Part shown: one piece after another, positions 9,125-18,428 of the stretch
Layout: each line of letters opens with the position of its first letter
Position numbering within the stretch: the first letter of the stretch is position 1
NCBI RefSeq assembly: GCF_003710815.1
Contig: NZ_RHHP01000005.1
Coordinates: 59,781-123,780, forward strand
Source: Brevibacillus centrosporus
GTDB lineage: Bacteria; Bacillota; Bacilli; Brevibacillales; Brevibacillaceae
Direction of reading: 5' to 3'
DNA: 64,000 nt
Program-made: the position numbers and the translations under genes
The notes under the pieces: generated by a model
Told to the model about the DNA's origin: nothing
What the model saw: only the letters and a program-made list of their open reading frames with translations
The model's database searches: none

Positions 9125-9222
9125 CCCAGGCAGGAAAGAGGTTGGTAGGAACCATAGAAATAAGATATGATATCAAGGTATTAACAGCATTCGTCGTTTA
9201 CTAGAGATAGGAGATAAGGTAC

Positions 9223-10749
9223 ATGAGTTTGTTACGAATCGCTTCGATGATCGTCGTATTGACGCTGGTAGGAAGGCTGCTCGGCTTTTTCCGCAGCATC
9301 TATCTATCCAGCTTGTACGGCACGGGAATGGAGTCGGATGCCTTTAATATTGCGGCGACGATTCCACTCACGCTGTTCTTGGTCGTGCCTGGAGCTGTCA
9401 ATGCCATCCTGATTCCGACCATGCGCGGACTGATGGAAAAGCAGCAGCGCACAACGGAGCTGTACCACAAAATGCTGACGGTCATTCTGGTCATATTCGT
9501 CGTGTTGGCTGGAATGGGAGTAGGATTCTCGAGGGAACTGGCTGCCATGTTCGGCTTGTCGGGTGAAAAGCTGGAAATGACGGCTGACATGCTGCGTTGG
9601 ATGTGGCCATCCGCGATCTTTATCGGCTTGACCGGGCTTTGGTCGAGCATTTGCAATTCGCATCAGCATTTCTTTACACCGACGCTCGGGACAGTGGCGA
9701 ACGGGGCTGTCGTCATTGTTAGCATGTACGTTCTCGTGCCGATCTACGGACCGAACGGCCTGGCGATTGCCACTACCTTGGGCTACTTGGCAGCGATGCT
9801 GACCATGATCCCAACCTTGCGCCGTTTCGGCTACGACCATCGCCTGTCATTTGCCTGGAAAAATGACGAGGCACTAAAAGGTATGGGTGAGCGTGTCATC
9901 CCGATTTTGATCGGGGCTGTGGTGGCGCAAGCGACGACATTTCTGGAGCGCGGTTTCGCAGAGGGAGTGGGGACAGGAGTGATTTCTGCACTTGCGAACG
10001 CCAACCAGATCGTGCAAATGCCTATGGCGATATTCGTAGGAGCGTTCACGCTGCCTCTCTTTCCGCTGCTCGCCAGTCACGTGAAGCGCGGCGAGATGAA
10101 AGAGATGAAGCAAATCCTGCAAAAAGGGCTGGCCTACCTGCTCATCCTGCTCATCCCGGTGACGGTCGGTCTGGCTTTGTACGCGGAGCCAATCGTCCGC
10201 CTGGCTTTTCAACGTGGCGCTTTTGATGAGTACTCCGTCGCTTTGACAGCGTGGGCGCTGCCGTTCTATGGCCTCGGGCTTTATTTTCTGGCAGCACGCG
10301 ATTTGCTTACAAGAGCGTTTTATGCGTTGGAAAACACGCGTACTCCCGTGCTGATCGGAGCGATCGGGATCGGCGTGTACGCAGCAGCCAACTGGCTTTT
10401 GATTCCTTGGATGGGGCACGGTGGAATCGCCCTGGCCAATGCCCTTTCAGCCCTCAGTCAAGCTGTCTTGCTGTTTATTTGGCTGTGGAAGGCGGTAGGT
10501 GTCCCTGTGCAAAGCGGCTTCCTGAAAACGCTCGCCAAGACGCTGATCGCTTGTCTGGTAATGGGAGCAGCGATTGTGCTGGCAGATCCGTGGCTGTCCC
10601 TGTTGCCTCTGTGGATCTATCTGCCGCTCGGGATTGTGGCTGCAGCGCTGCTGTATTTGGCTGTGCTCGCGATCCTGCGAGAGCCTTTGGTTTCAGAGCT
10701 GCTGCAAAAGGTACGCAGACGTTCTACTCCAGCGGCTGGACGCTCTTGA
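9223..10749 (+). CDS. murJ: MurJ-type lipid II / lipid-linked oligosaccharide flippase
   Basis: A 508-residue integral membrane protein of the MVF family with about 14 hydrophobic helices. The N-terminus (VGRLLGFFRSIYLSSLYGTGMESDAFNIA) matches the MurJ signature with the conserved Arg near residue 24, and RAFYALENTRTPV is the usual TM8 region motif. Members flip undecaprenyl-linked cell wall precursors to the outer face. It is divergent from the Wzy-like operon. Its last 26 bp overlap the end of the convergent CapK-like gene. Because a second MVF/MATE-type flippase lies at 12275, one of the two probably serves an accessory glycan rather than peptidoglycan. Confidence 0.88.
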   Translation: MSLLRIASMIVVLTLVGRLLGFFRSIYLSSLYGTGMESDAFNIAATIPLTLFLVVPGAVNAILIPTMRGLMEKQQRTTELYHKMLTVILVIFVVLAGMGVGFSRELAAMFGLSGEKLEMTADMLRWMWPSAIFIGLTGLWSSICNSHQHFFTPTLGTVANGAVVIVSMYVLVPIYGPNGLAIATTLGYLAAMLTMIPTLRRFGYDHRLSFAWKNDEALKGMGERVIPILIGAVVAQATTFLERGFAEGVGTGVISALANANQIVQMPMAIFVGAFTLPLFPLLASHVKRGEMKEMKQILQKGLAYLLILLIPVTVGLALYAEPIVRLAFQRGAFDEYSVALTAWALPFYGLGLYFLAARDLLTRAFYALENTRTPVLIGAIGIGVYAAANWLLIPWMGHGGIALANALSALSQAVLLFIWLWKAVGVPVQSGFLKTLAKTLIACLVMGAAIVLADPWLSLLPLWIYLPLGIVAAALLYLAVLAILREPLVSELLQKVRRRSTPAAGRS

Positions 10750-12100
10750 GCGGGCATTCACGTATGGCATAACGAAATTTTCCTGAGCCGGTCGGTGGAA
10801 TCTGGTCGACGTACGCTACCTGTACACTGACTTCACCCAGTGCCATCCGAATGCCCGCCAGCAGGCGATCCTCGTCAGCGGTGTGAAAGCGACTGGGCTC
10901 TTTTACCAGCTTCAGGCTCAGACTTTGCGGCTCATGCTGGATGAGCTGAAAGGTGCGAAAGCTTTCCAAATTGCGCACGATGTGGTTGAAATAATGACCA
11001 TGGACATACTGCCCATTTTGCGAAATAAACATGTCGTCTTCTCTTCCGTCAATCGTGTTCAGGAGTGGATAGCTGATGCCACAAGAGCATAATTCTGGGG
11101 AAAGCGCGACGACATCGCCCAACTGATAGCGCAGGCGAGGCATGACCGTATTGTGCAGATCCGTGACGAGCAAGACACCGGATTCCCCTGGATAAAGGGG
11201 GAGATGGGTGATGGGATCGACGACCTCCAGGAAGCAATTCTCACTGAAGGCGTGCATCCTGCCGGCAGGACACTGATAGGCGATGATCCCCCCATCACGG
11301 GCTCCGTATTCATTGATGATGGGAGCCTGAAAAGCTTCTGCTATTGCTTTTCGCTGATGCTCATGCAGGCTCTCTGCCGTTGAAACGACGCCCTTTAGTG
11401 GGATTCCAATCGTCCAGCCTCGGTTCAGCATCATTTCGGCAAGAATATGAAGAGCAGAGGCATACCCGTATAAATAAGCAGGCCGAAAGCGTTGAATGAG
11501 CGTCAAATGCGTCTGCAGCCTGCGTTCGTCCAGTTCGTAGGCGGAGAGAAGCAGCCGGTTTTTCAGCCAGCGTTCCTTCCAGCGATACCGTTTGGCTTGC
11601 TGCTGGTTCAGCTCCAAGGGGGATCCCCAGATCATCACAGAAGGATCCCCGATCTGGATGCCGTGCCACGATAGTCCAAGCCAGCGAGCCGCTTCGTAGT
11701 GCTCGACGGCGATGCGGTCCAGATAAAAGCGAGTGGGCTCTCCGGTTGAACCGCCTGTCCGGTTTCCGATGAGCTGGGCGGAATTTACGCCTTTCGTTAC
11801 GTAATCGTCCGCATGCAGGCGGAAATGAGTTTTGCTGAGGATGGGGATGCGCTGTAAAAAACGCTCAGGAGGAATGCGGCTCGTGTCCCACTCAGAGGAA
11901 AGCGACGCGTAAGCCGGGACTTTGTGCACAGCATGCTGCAGCAGGCGTCCCAGCTTTTGTCTTTGTCGATCTAGCAGCTGCTCCTGAGAAAAGCCCTGCG
12001 CATTCTGCAAATCTCGCAAGTAGTGGCGTGTCCGATTCTCTTTCAGTCGTTCCATTAGTGGCCACTGAACGTTTCGGATCAAAAATCCGGTAACAGGCAT
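10724..12100 (-). CDS. CapK / phenylacetate-CoA ligase-like adenylate-forming enzyme
   Basis: A 458-residue member of the PaaK/CapK branch of the ANL superfamily. Visible are the P-loop-like NRTGGSTGEPTRFYLD near residue 110, NEYGARDGG in the A5 region, and LRYQLGDVV with a C-terminal lid ending PTGSGKFRYA. Capsule-cluster CapK proteins of this type are thought to activate carboxylic acids used to decorate polysaccharides, but few have been characterised. GAGGGG lies just ahead of the ATG at 12100. It overlaps the 3' end of murJ tail to tail by 26 bp. The context of flippases and glycosyltransferases supports a glycan-modification role. Confidence 0.85.
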   Translation of the reverse strand: MPVTGFLIRNVQWPLMERLKENRTRHYLRDLQNAQGFSQEQLLDRQRQKLGRLLQHAVHKVPAYASLSSEWDTSRIPPERFLQRIPILSKTHFRLHADDYVTKGVNSAQLIGNRTGGSTGEPTRFYLDRIAVEHYEAARWLGLSWHGIQIGDPSVMIWGSPLELNQQQAKRYRWKERWLKNRLLLSAYELDERRLQTHLTLIQRFRPAYLYGYASALHILAEMMLNRGWTIGIPLKGVVSTAESLHEHQRKAIAEAFQAPIINEYGARDGGIIAYQCPAGRMHAFSENCFLEVVDPITHLPLYPGESGVLLVTDLHNTVMPRLRYQLGDVVALSPELCSCGISYPLLNTIDGREDDMFISQNGQYVHGHYFNHIVRNLESFRTFQLIQHEPQSLSLKLVKEPSRFHTADEDRLLAGIRMALGEVSVQVAYVDQIPPTGSGKFRYAIRECPLKSVQPLE

Positions 12101-12274
12101 GATTACCCCTCCTATTCATGGCAGACGATTCTAAGAAGTCGATCAATCTACGTTTCAACAGTATTCCTGCCAAATTCCATCGTTATACCTGTTTGCTGGA
12201 AAGGGTAAATGATAGTAGGATAGAGAGTGGGTTCATGTCGATTCGGGGGATCCCCCCCTATAAAGGAGTTTCCC

Positions 12275-13912
12275 ATGTTGAAAAAAAGTCATTTTCTCGC
12301 AGGCGCGTTAATTCTCGCCGTGGCGGGGATTTTGTCCAAAGTGATCGGGATGTTCTACCGCATTCCACTTCAGGAAATTGTGGGGGACAACGGTCTCGGA
12401 CTCTATCAAGAGGTGTATCCGCTCTACCTGACCTTTCTGATTCTGGCTACTGCGGGTGTTCCTGTCGCTTTGTCCAGAGTCATAGCGGAAGCATTGGCAG
12501 AGGGCAAGCAAGGCTCCGTCGGACAGATTCTGGCGCGGAGCATGGTCATGATGGGAGCTATCGGTGTCGCTCTGTTTGCGATTTTGTATGTGACATCTCC
12601 TCTGATTGCAAAGATGATGGGAAATCCGCATTTGATCGAGCCGATCCGTGCGATATCCTTATCCCTGCTGTTCGTCCCGCTGATTGCGGTCATTCGCGGA
12701 TTTTTTTACGGCTATCAAAAGATGCTGTACGTCGGCTTGTCCCAGATCGTCGAGCAGACCTTGCGTGTCGTCTTTATTCTGGTCGCTTCGCTCTATCTCG
12801 TTTCGCTGGGTGAGGATACCGACACAGTGATTACCGGTGTCAATTTCGGTACGATGATCAGTACGTTTTTGAGTCTCGGTTTCTTGGCCATGCTGATGTG
12901 GATGCACAATCGCAAAGATTCAGTATTCACGGGTGCTCAGTGGAAGCGCGTAGATTGGTGGTACGATCGTGCCTTCTTCGCATCCATGTGGCGCATTGCC
13001 TGGCCGATCTGTATCTCTGCCCTGGTGATCCCGATCTTTTCTCTGACCGACTCTTTTCTTGCGATTAATATTTTCCGTTATATTTGGAACGTGGATGGAC
13101 TCACTGCAGATACGTGGTTTGGAATCTATAGCCGTGGTGGTCCTCTATTGCAGATGGCGAGCTTGTTCGGCTCCTCGATTGCTCTTTCTATCGTTCCCGC
13201 CATTGCTGAAGCAGTACGGCAAAAGGACTCTGAACGTGTCACGACCTTGACCAAGCTGTCTTTGCGCTTTGCGTGGCTGATTGGACTGCCAGCCGGACTG
13301 GGCTTGACCGCTGTAGCAGAAGGCGCGAACCTGGCTCTCTACGGTGATATGGAGGGCACACGAGCGATGGCTATTCTAGGAATCAGTGCGATTCCATTGT
13401 CCCTCCTTCTCGCGACCAACGGCATTTTGCAAGGGATTGGAAAAGAGAAAATCCCGGCACGCCATTTGCTCTACGGTGTGTTGGTGAAGGTAGCTGCGAC
13501 TCTCGTCTTTACGTCGCTGTTGGGCATGGACGGTCTTTCTCTGTCCTGGCTGTGCGCGACAGCATTTGTCTGCATCCTCAACATGCGGACGATCAACCGT
13601 CTGGTAACGGTGCCGATCAACTGGCGATTTGATACGCTCTATCCGCTTCTCGTCGCCAATCTCATGCTGCTTCTGGCATGGGGAGCGACAGAGGCTGTTG
13701 AGCTGCTGCTTGCTGGCAAAGAAAAGGTGCGCTTGCTGGGAGCGTTGGAGACCGTTTCAGGAGTCGGCGTAGGTCTGATCATCTACCTGGGTCTGCTGCT
13801 GCTCATCCCGCTGATTGAGGAAAAAGAGCTGGAATGGCTGCCTGGAGGCAATAAACTGCGAACCTTGATGAATGCCATTCGCAAAAAACAGACGCAGTCC
13901 AAGATTCAATAA
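12275..13912 (+). CDS. Oligosaccharide flippase, YtgP/SpoVB-like (MVF/MATE superfamily)
   Basis: About 545 residues with some 14 hydrophobic segments. The N-terminus (LAGALILAVAGILSKVIGMFYRIPLQEIVGDNGLGLYQ) is the hallmark of the SpoVB/YtgP group of polysaccharide transporters, which move lipid-linked glycans across the membrane; B. subtilis YtgP can act as MurJ. The ATG at 12275 was chosen because AAAGGAG ends 6 nt upstream; an in-frame upstream start at 12227 would add 16 residues before the conserved N-terminus. A terminator and a dispersed repeat follow. Whether it flips lipid II or a surface polymer is open. Confidence 0.88.
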   Translation: MLKKSHFLAGALILAVAGILSKVIGMFYRIPLQEIVGDNGLGLYQEVYPLYLTFLILATAGVPVALSRVIAEALAEGKQGSVGQILARSMVMMGAIGVALFAILYVTSPLIAKMMGNPHLIEPIRAISLSLLFVPLIAVIRGFFYGYQKMLYVGLSQIVEQTLRVVFILVASLYLVSLGEDTDTVITGVNFGTMISTFLSLGFLAMLMWMHNRKDSVFTGAQWKRVDWWYDRAFFASMWRIAWPICISALVIPIFSLTDSFLAINIFRYIWNVDGLTADTWFGIYSRGGPLLQMASLFGSSIALSIVPAIAEAVRQKDSERVTTLTKLSLRFAWLIGLPAGLGLTAVAEGANLALYGDMEGTRAMAILGISAIPLSLLLATNGILQGIGKEKIPARHLLYGVLVKVAATLVFTSLLGMDGLSLSWLCATAFVCILNMRTINRLVTVPINWRFDTLYPLLVANLMLLLAWGATEAVELLLAGKEKVRLLGALETVSGVGVGLIIYLGLLLLIPLIEEKELEWLPGGNKLRTLMNAIRKKQTQSKIQ

Positions 13913-13923
13913 AGGGTAAAATG

Positions 13924-13971
13924 AAAAAGGGCGTCCTTCTGTCGATGAGTGATAGAGGGACACCTTTTTTT
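13924..13971 (+). terminator. Probable intrinsic terminator after flippase gene
   Basis: An imperfect stem (AAAAAGGGCGTCC arm pairing with GGACACCTTTTTT) closes a long loop and is followed by a T-run. Confidence 0.6.
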
Positions 13972-13973
13972 AT

Positions 13974-14155
13974 ACAGTAAGAATTTATAAGATTCTTATC
14001 CAGTATAAGTGCAACTAAGACTGCGCCATAAGGCTTGGCGCAGCCAAGTTTTCTAATACAGGAAGAATTTGAGGAATTCTTATCCAGGATAAGGGCAACT
14101 AAGGTGAGGTCTGTACTCTTTGGGTGCAAAAGGCTTGGTAGAGCCAAGTTTCTAA
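13974..14155. repeat. Two tandem copies of a dispersed intergenic repeat
   Basis: Two related units, about 13974-14056 and 14057-14155, each hold a small inverted repeat (AAGAAT...ATTCTT), then TTATCCAG, ATAAG, GCAACTAAG and a second hairpin ending GCTTGG...GCCAAG-TTT-CTAA. A third, shorter copy lies at 49272-49341, and 29534-29549 shares the GGCCAAGTTTTCTAA end. No protein is encoded. It looks like a miniature interspersed element or REP-like hairpin of this genome. It fills most of the 390-bp gap between the flippase and the MarR gene. Confidence 0.7.
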
Positions 14156-14199
14156 ACATGATGCAGCATGCATGCAAATGTTAGGGGGTGGAAGCAGGA

Positions 14200-14228
14200 T
14201 TGGTTTATTAGGTCAGGTTGCTTATAAT
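14200..14228 (+). promoter_or_regulatory. SigA-type promoter for marR-MFS
   Basis: TTGGTT (14200-14205), 17-bp spacer, TATAAT (14223-14228), about 75 bp ahead of the MarR start. Confidence 0.6.
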
Positions 14229-14304
14229 AAGATATACCGTAAAGAATGAGCGTTTGAACGCAATTTACATATTGCTCATGTACCAACGTGTGGGAGGACA
14301 AGCC

Positions 14305-14778
14305 ATGAATAAAGAAGAGCTGGTCATCATGGAGTTCAGGGACTTATTCAACAAAATGGTTTGGCTGAATAAGAGTAAGATGGAAGACAGTCTGAAGGGC
14401 TTTAAGCCTTCTGAAGTACATTGCATCGAATACATTGAAAGAAATGTAGACTCCAACGTGACAAAGCTTGCGGAGTCCCTTTATATGACTAGCGGTGCCA
14501 TCAGTAAATTAACGCAGAAGCTCATAAAAAAAGGCTTGATCGAAAGTTACCAAAAGCCGGAGAATAAAAAAGAAATTTATTTTAGGCTAACGGAGCAAGG
14601 AAAAGTCATTTATAAAATCCATGAGGACCTGCACAAAGAGTTTCAAGAGCGGGATAAAGCCGTATTTGAGCAGGTAACCGAGGAACAATTTGACAGTATG
14701 CTGAGCTTCATAGAAAGATATAGCAGGCATTTGGATGAGGAAATAAAGAAACTGGGTATAAATATTCGGTCAGAATAA
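14305..14778 (+). CDS. MarR family transcriptional regulator
   Basis: A 157-residue winged-helix repressor. The recognition region is clear: LYMTSGAISKLTQKLIKKGLIESYQKPENKKEIYFRLTEQGK, with the wing and the usual C-terminal dimer helix. The ATG at 14305 has GGGAGG 8 nt upstream and gives a normal MarR length. It precedes a drug-efflux-type MFS gene by about 155 bp, a pairing usual for a repressor that controls its neighbouring pump in response to toxic aromatic compounds. A terminator lies between the two, so expression of the pump may be partly separate. Ligand unknown. Confidence 0.88.
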   Translation: MNKEELVIMEFRDLFNKMVWLNKSKMEDSLKGFKPSEVHCIEYIERNVDSNVTKLAESLYMTSGAISKLTQKLIKKGLIESYQKPENKKEIYFRLTEQGKVIYKIHEDLHKEFQERDKAVFEQVTEEQFDSMLSFIERYSRHLDEEIKKLGINIRSE

Positions 14779-14802
14779 TGGATGAATGAAAAGGACAACA
14801 CA

Positions 14803-14840
14803 GGCAGCCCAACTCTACGGAGAGCGGGCTGTCTTTTTTT
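14803..14840 (+). terminator. Intrinsic terminator between marR and MFS
   Basis: An 8-bp stem (14803-14810 with 14826-14833, one G-T pair) is followed by seven T. Confidence 0.75.
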
Positions 14841-14933
14841 ATTCGCATTATTTTGTTGCCAAGGAAGGAAAAATGGAGTACGATGTTTTTGTTTCCGAGG
14901 AAGGAAAATCGCAACCTTGAAAGGAGCATGTAA

Positions 14934-16169
14934 GTGTCTACATTTCGATCACATCATGAACAGAGCACAGAAACTGCCATAGATAAAAGGGCGTTACTAT
15001 TCGGACTGATGTCTGTGTTTCTTTGCGGGCTTGGCTTCAGTATCATAGCACCCGTCGGCCCATTCTTGGTGCAGCCTTATATAAACAATCCGGGAGATCA
15101 AGCGATCGTTGTTACACTGCTGACCTCTGTTTACGCGATCTGCGTGTTTTTTGCGGCCCCTGGACTTGGAGCTTTGAGCGACAGATTTGGTCGTCGTCCC
15201 TTGCTCTTACTATGTCTATTGGGCTCCGCAATCGGGTACTTCGTTTTTGGCTTAGGAGGTGCGCTATGGGTACTATTTGCTGGTCGCATCATAGAAGGAA
15301 TTGCAGGCGGGAGCATCAGCACTCTCTTCGCATACTTTGCAGACATCACCCCTAGAGAACAGCGCACCAAATACTTTGGGTGGATGAGTGCGGCAGCAGG
15401 TGTAGGCTCCGCCATTGGTCCAGCTCTAGGCGGTTTGATTGCCAGGTTTGGTTACGCTGCCCCTATGTATTTTGGTGCGATCATCACCCTAATAAATGTG
15501 GTTTTTGGATTCTTCTTTTTGTCGGAGAGCCTTGACGAGAAGAGTAGACTGAAAAAGATTACCTTTGTCAGACTGAATCCATTCACACAGCTTGTCAACG
15601 TACTTTCCGTTAGAAACGTAAAAAGGCTGCTGGTCTCCGCATTCTTAATTTGGGTACCCAACGGATCTTTACAGGCAGTTTTCTCCCAATTGACAATAGA
15701 TACTTTCCATTGGGCGCCTGCACTCATTGGACTTATATTTTCCATTTTGGGCGTCCAAGACATCATTTCACAAGGTTTCATTATGCCAAAGCTTTTGAAA
15801 AAACGCAGTGATGCACAGATAGCCATTCTGGGAATGGTTTCGGAGGTGATCGGCTACATTCTGATTGCAGCATCAGCTTTGTGCTCCTTCTATCCGCTTA
15901 TAATCGCAGGAATGTTTCTCTTTGGTTTTGGCGATTCGATCTTTGGGCCTTCATTCAATGGGATGCTATCCAAGTCTGTCGATTCAAGTGAGCAAGGAAG
16001 GATTCAGGGAGGGAGCCAATCTATTCAGGCTTTAGCCAGAATAGCTGGACCTATTATTGGAGGACAAATCTATGTATCACTTGGTCATGCCGCCCCCGCT
16101 TTTATGGGGAGCATTCTAATAGCGGCGGCCATACCCGTTTTGTATAAGGGGACGCATGTAACGAAGTAA
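14934..16169 (+). CDS. MFS drug:H+ antiporter (TetA/Bmr-like, DHA1)
   Basis: A 411-residue membrane protein with 12 hydrophobic segments. The loop signature GALSDRFGRRPLLL between TM2 and TM3 and the antiporter motif C region (GVGSAIGPALGGLI in TM5) mark it as a 12-TM proton-coupled multidrug exporter. The GTG at 14934 is preceded by AAAGGAG. The MarR gene upstream is its likely regulator. The substrate range is not predictable. Confidence 0.88.
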   Translation: MSTFRSHHEQSTETAIDKRALLFGLMSVFLCGLGFSIIAPVGPFLVQPYINNPGDQAIVVTLLTSVYAICVFFAAPGLGALSDRFGRRPLLLLCLLGSAIGYFVFGLGGALWVLFAGRIIEGIAGGSISTLFAYFADITPREQRTKYFGWMSAAAGVGSAIGPALGGLIARFGYAAPMYFGAIITLINVVFGFFFLSESLDEKSRLKKITFVRLNPFTQLVNVLSVRNVKRLLVSAFLIWVPNGSLQAVFSQLTIDTFHWAPALIGLIFSILGVQDIISQGFIMPKLLKKRSDAQIAILGMVSEVIGYILIAASALCSFYPLIIAGMFLFGFGDSIFGPSFNGMLSKSVDSSEQGRIQGGSQSIQALARIAGPIIGGQIYVSLGHAAPAFMGSILIAAAIPVLYKGTHVTK

Positions 16170-16173
16170 AATC

Positions 16174-16204
16174 AAGCCCGAGTGAGTTTCAATCACCCGG
16201 GCTT
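16174..16204. terminator. Bidirectional intrinsic terminator
   Basis: A 12-bp stem (16174-16185 with 16193-16204, one mismatch) around a 7-nt loop lies between two convergent genes. Confidence 0.75.
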
Positions 16205-16214
16205 CTTTATGGAA

Positions 16215-17063
16215 TTACCTCTTTTGATAGACACATACGACCATTTTGACAAAGAATTCTCGGAAACCAGGCAGCTGTGCGAGACCTTGTAGCTGGCTGC
16301 GCAGAGGAATTTCCTTCTGGTAGACAGCAGGCTGCGTGACACCTTGCTGGATCCGGCGAAAACGCTTGATCGTCATGCGGTTGATATAGGAGATGGTATC
16401 GCTGCCGTCCGGACGTTTGTCAAAGCGAAAAGAGATACGGTCAGAACCGTCTGGCAAATCGCGAACGAGCTCTTTGTAGGCATCAATCAATGCTTGTTCG
16501 GAAAAGAGGGCGTGTACCCATGGAATTCCGATCGCATCCGAAAGATGGGCTCCGTACGGATGGTAGTAAGGCGGGAAGTTGATATAGAGATGACCGCCTG
16601 GCTTCAGCACCCGGAAGCATTCCTCCAACGTTTTCTCCGGCTCTCCCACATGCTCCATCGCGTCATTCATGATGATGGTGTCAAAGGTGTTATCCTCGAA
16701 GATCATTCGCGCAGCATCGCCTGTCATGAAGGAAACGACGTCTGCGAGCCCTTTTTCTTTGGCAAATGCATTTCCTTCCTCCGCATAGTGAGGGACGATA
16801 TCGATGCCGATCATTTTTTTCGGACCATATGTGGCGTAGTAGCAGGTTTTCCCACCACCGCCGCAGCCGATGTCCAGTACTGTTTTGTCCCGGAACATTT
16901 GCTCCTGGGAGTGGAAGGGGAGGAAGAACTGGATTGTCTGGTCCCCTTTTTGAAACTGCCATTCGGTATAGCTCATCTCTCCGTTGTTGGCCAGATTAAA
17001 CGGGTGAACGGGGAGAGGGAATAATCGATTCATGCCAATTAATAGTTGAGAGGAAACGGACAT
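16215..17063 (-). CDS. Class I SAM-dependent methyltransferase
   Basis: A 282-residue soluble protein. Motif I VLDIGCGGGGKTCYYA (near residue 63), motif II-like GIDIVPHY, the D-A-M-E-H-V-G-E-P loop and LKPGGHLYINFPP place it in the UbiE/Methyltransf_11 group. AGGAGG precedes the ATG. It lies directly upstream of nothing obvious on its strand but next to csaB and other glycan genes, so a sugar or lipid carrier methylation is plausible; the acceptor is unknown. Confidence 0.87.
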   Translation of the reverse strand: MSVSSQLLIGMNRLFPLPVHPFNLANNGEMSYTEWQFQKGDQTIQFFLPFHSQEQMFRDKTVLDIGCGGGGKTCYYATYGPKKMIGIDIVPHYAEEGNAFAKEKGLADVVSFMTGDAARMIFEDNTFDTIIMNDAMEHVGEPEKTLEECFRVLKPGGHLYINFPPYYHPYGAHLSDAIGIPWVHALFSEQALIDAYKELVRDLPDGSDRISFRFDKRPDGSDTISYINRMTIKRFRRIQQGVTQPAVYQKEIPLRSQLQGLAQLPGFREFFVKMVVCVYQKR

Positions 17064-17124
17064 TTGCTAGTCCTCCTTATCCTATTCCTGTAGAAATGGA
17101 AATTTCTCAAGGAAGGTAGTATAA

Positions 17125-17148
17125 GCGCAGGTGAGGCTTCGCCTGCGC
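17125..17148. terminator. GC-rich hairpin downstream of csaB, weak terminator
   Basis: A 7-bp stem (17125-17131 with 17142-17148). The T-run on the minus strand is short, so termination strength is doubtful. Confidence 0.4.
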
Positions 17149-17170
17149 CAAAAGCTGGACAAAGCCCCTT

Positions 17171-18280
17171 CTACGAATCAGTGTTTTTTCGCAAAGCTTG
17201 CAGCACCAATTCGCTGCTTTTGGCTGCTTCGATTTCGAGCAGGCGCGAGTGCTCTGTCACCACGCCAATTTCCTGATCCATGCGGTCTAGACGCTCTTCC
17301 AAGAGGGCAAGCAAGCTATTTTCCGCAAGCTTCGTGATATGACCTGCATTCGGCATACCGGCGCGCTCGACAAACCGATCAATTTTCGGATCGTAGGAGA
17401 TTCCGATAAAAGGGGTCCGCAGCATGCAAGCGAGAATCAACGAATGCAGGCGCATGCCCACCACGTAATCGCATTGCTTTAAGACGGACATGATGTCATG
17501 GAAGGTCACTGGCTCATCAAGAAGTCTGGCACCAGGCTGTTGCATCTGATCCATGATTTCACGGGAAGGCGCAAGGTCGCTGGGAACATGCATCGGTAAA
17601 AACAAGACGTTCCACCCGCGCAAAAGAAACCAGTCAGCGGCCCTGGCAATGACCTTTTTGAAAGCCTGCTCCTGCTTCCAGTTCCGAACAGAGATGGCGA
17701 CCAGAGGCTTGGCGGGATCTGCAAACTTGCCTTGCAAAAGCTCAAGGCCGCGCTCGTCCGATATATCCTCCGGAGAGATCGTCAGAGCTGGGTCAGCTGT
17801 TATATGAATGGGCGCTTTTACTACCCCACAGGATTTGAAGTCTTCGCCGGACTCGTAGTCACGCACGGTAATGACGTCTACCCGGTTGACCACTCGTTTG
17901 ATCATGGAACGACTGAGTGGCTTTAGGATCGGACCAAAACCTTGCGCGTAAAAGACGACAGGTTTGCCCAGCAGCTTGGCGATCGTGACAATGCCCAAAT
18001 AGTAGAGGACACTGCGCGGGCTGGTTACGTCTTGCATCAGCGTACCGCCGCCCATCACCAGCATGTCGCTTCGCATCAGCTCGCGGACGATGGTACCGAA
18101 GCTCCAGCGGTCATACGCTTCAATCCCAAACAGTTCCGCTGTGCGATCTGGCTGATTGGACAAAACCGCCAGGGAAATATTTGGTTGTTCCCTCTTGAGG
18201 GAGCTGATGATGCCGTACAGGACCACATCGTCTCCGGCATTATTAAATCCGTAATACCCGGAGATGAGAATTCGCGACAT
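17171..18280 (-). CDS. csaB: Polysaccharide pyruvyl transferase CsaB
   Basis: A 369-residue enzyme that adds ketal pyruvate to a secondary cell wall polymer, making the ligand for SLH-domain S-layer proteins. The N-terminus ISGYYGFNNAGDDVVLYGII and the M-G-G-G-T-L-M-Q-D motif (near residue 77) are typical of CsaB; a second conserved block is CDYVVGMRLHSLI with the family's conserved His. A GAAGG site lies ahead of the ATG. Its presence implies an S-layer anchored through SLH domains. The neighbouring flippases and glycosyltransferases may build the polymer it modifies. Confidence 0.92.
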   Translation of the reverse strand: MSRILISGYYGFNNAGDDVVLYGIISSLKREQPNISLAVLSNQPDRTAELFGIEAYDRWSFGTIVRELMRSDMLVMGGGTLMQDVTSPRSVLYYLGIVTIAKLLGKPVVFYAQGFGPILKPLSRSMIKRVVNRVDVITVRDYESGEDFKSCGVVKAPIHITADPALTISPEDISDERGLELLQGKFADPAKPLVAISVRNWKQEQAFKKVIARAADWFLLRGWNVLFLPMHVPSDLAPSREIMDQMQQPGARLLDEPVTFHDIMSVLKQCDYVVGMRLHSLILACMLRTPFIGISYDPKIDRFVERAGMPNAGHITKLAENSLLALLEERLDRMDQEIGVVTEHSRLLEIEAAKSSELVLQALRKNTDS

Positions 18281-18428
18281 GGAGTGAACCTTCTTTCTAT
18301 ATCAAACGTACAGGAAAAATACATTCTCAAGTATAATCGAGTAAACAAGGGGAAGTAAAGCAACCCTAGTAAAAACTTGCTTCCTCTACATCGTCTGTAA
18401 CCTGATAGGGTATAATGAATAGGCTAAA

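Noticed and set aside
12245..12257. GGGGGA-TCCCCC palindrome before the flippase gene as terminator
   Set aside because: It has no loop and no T-run, so it cannot form a normal terminator hairpin; left unassigned.
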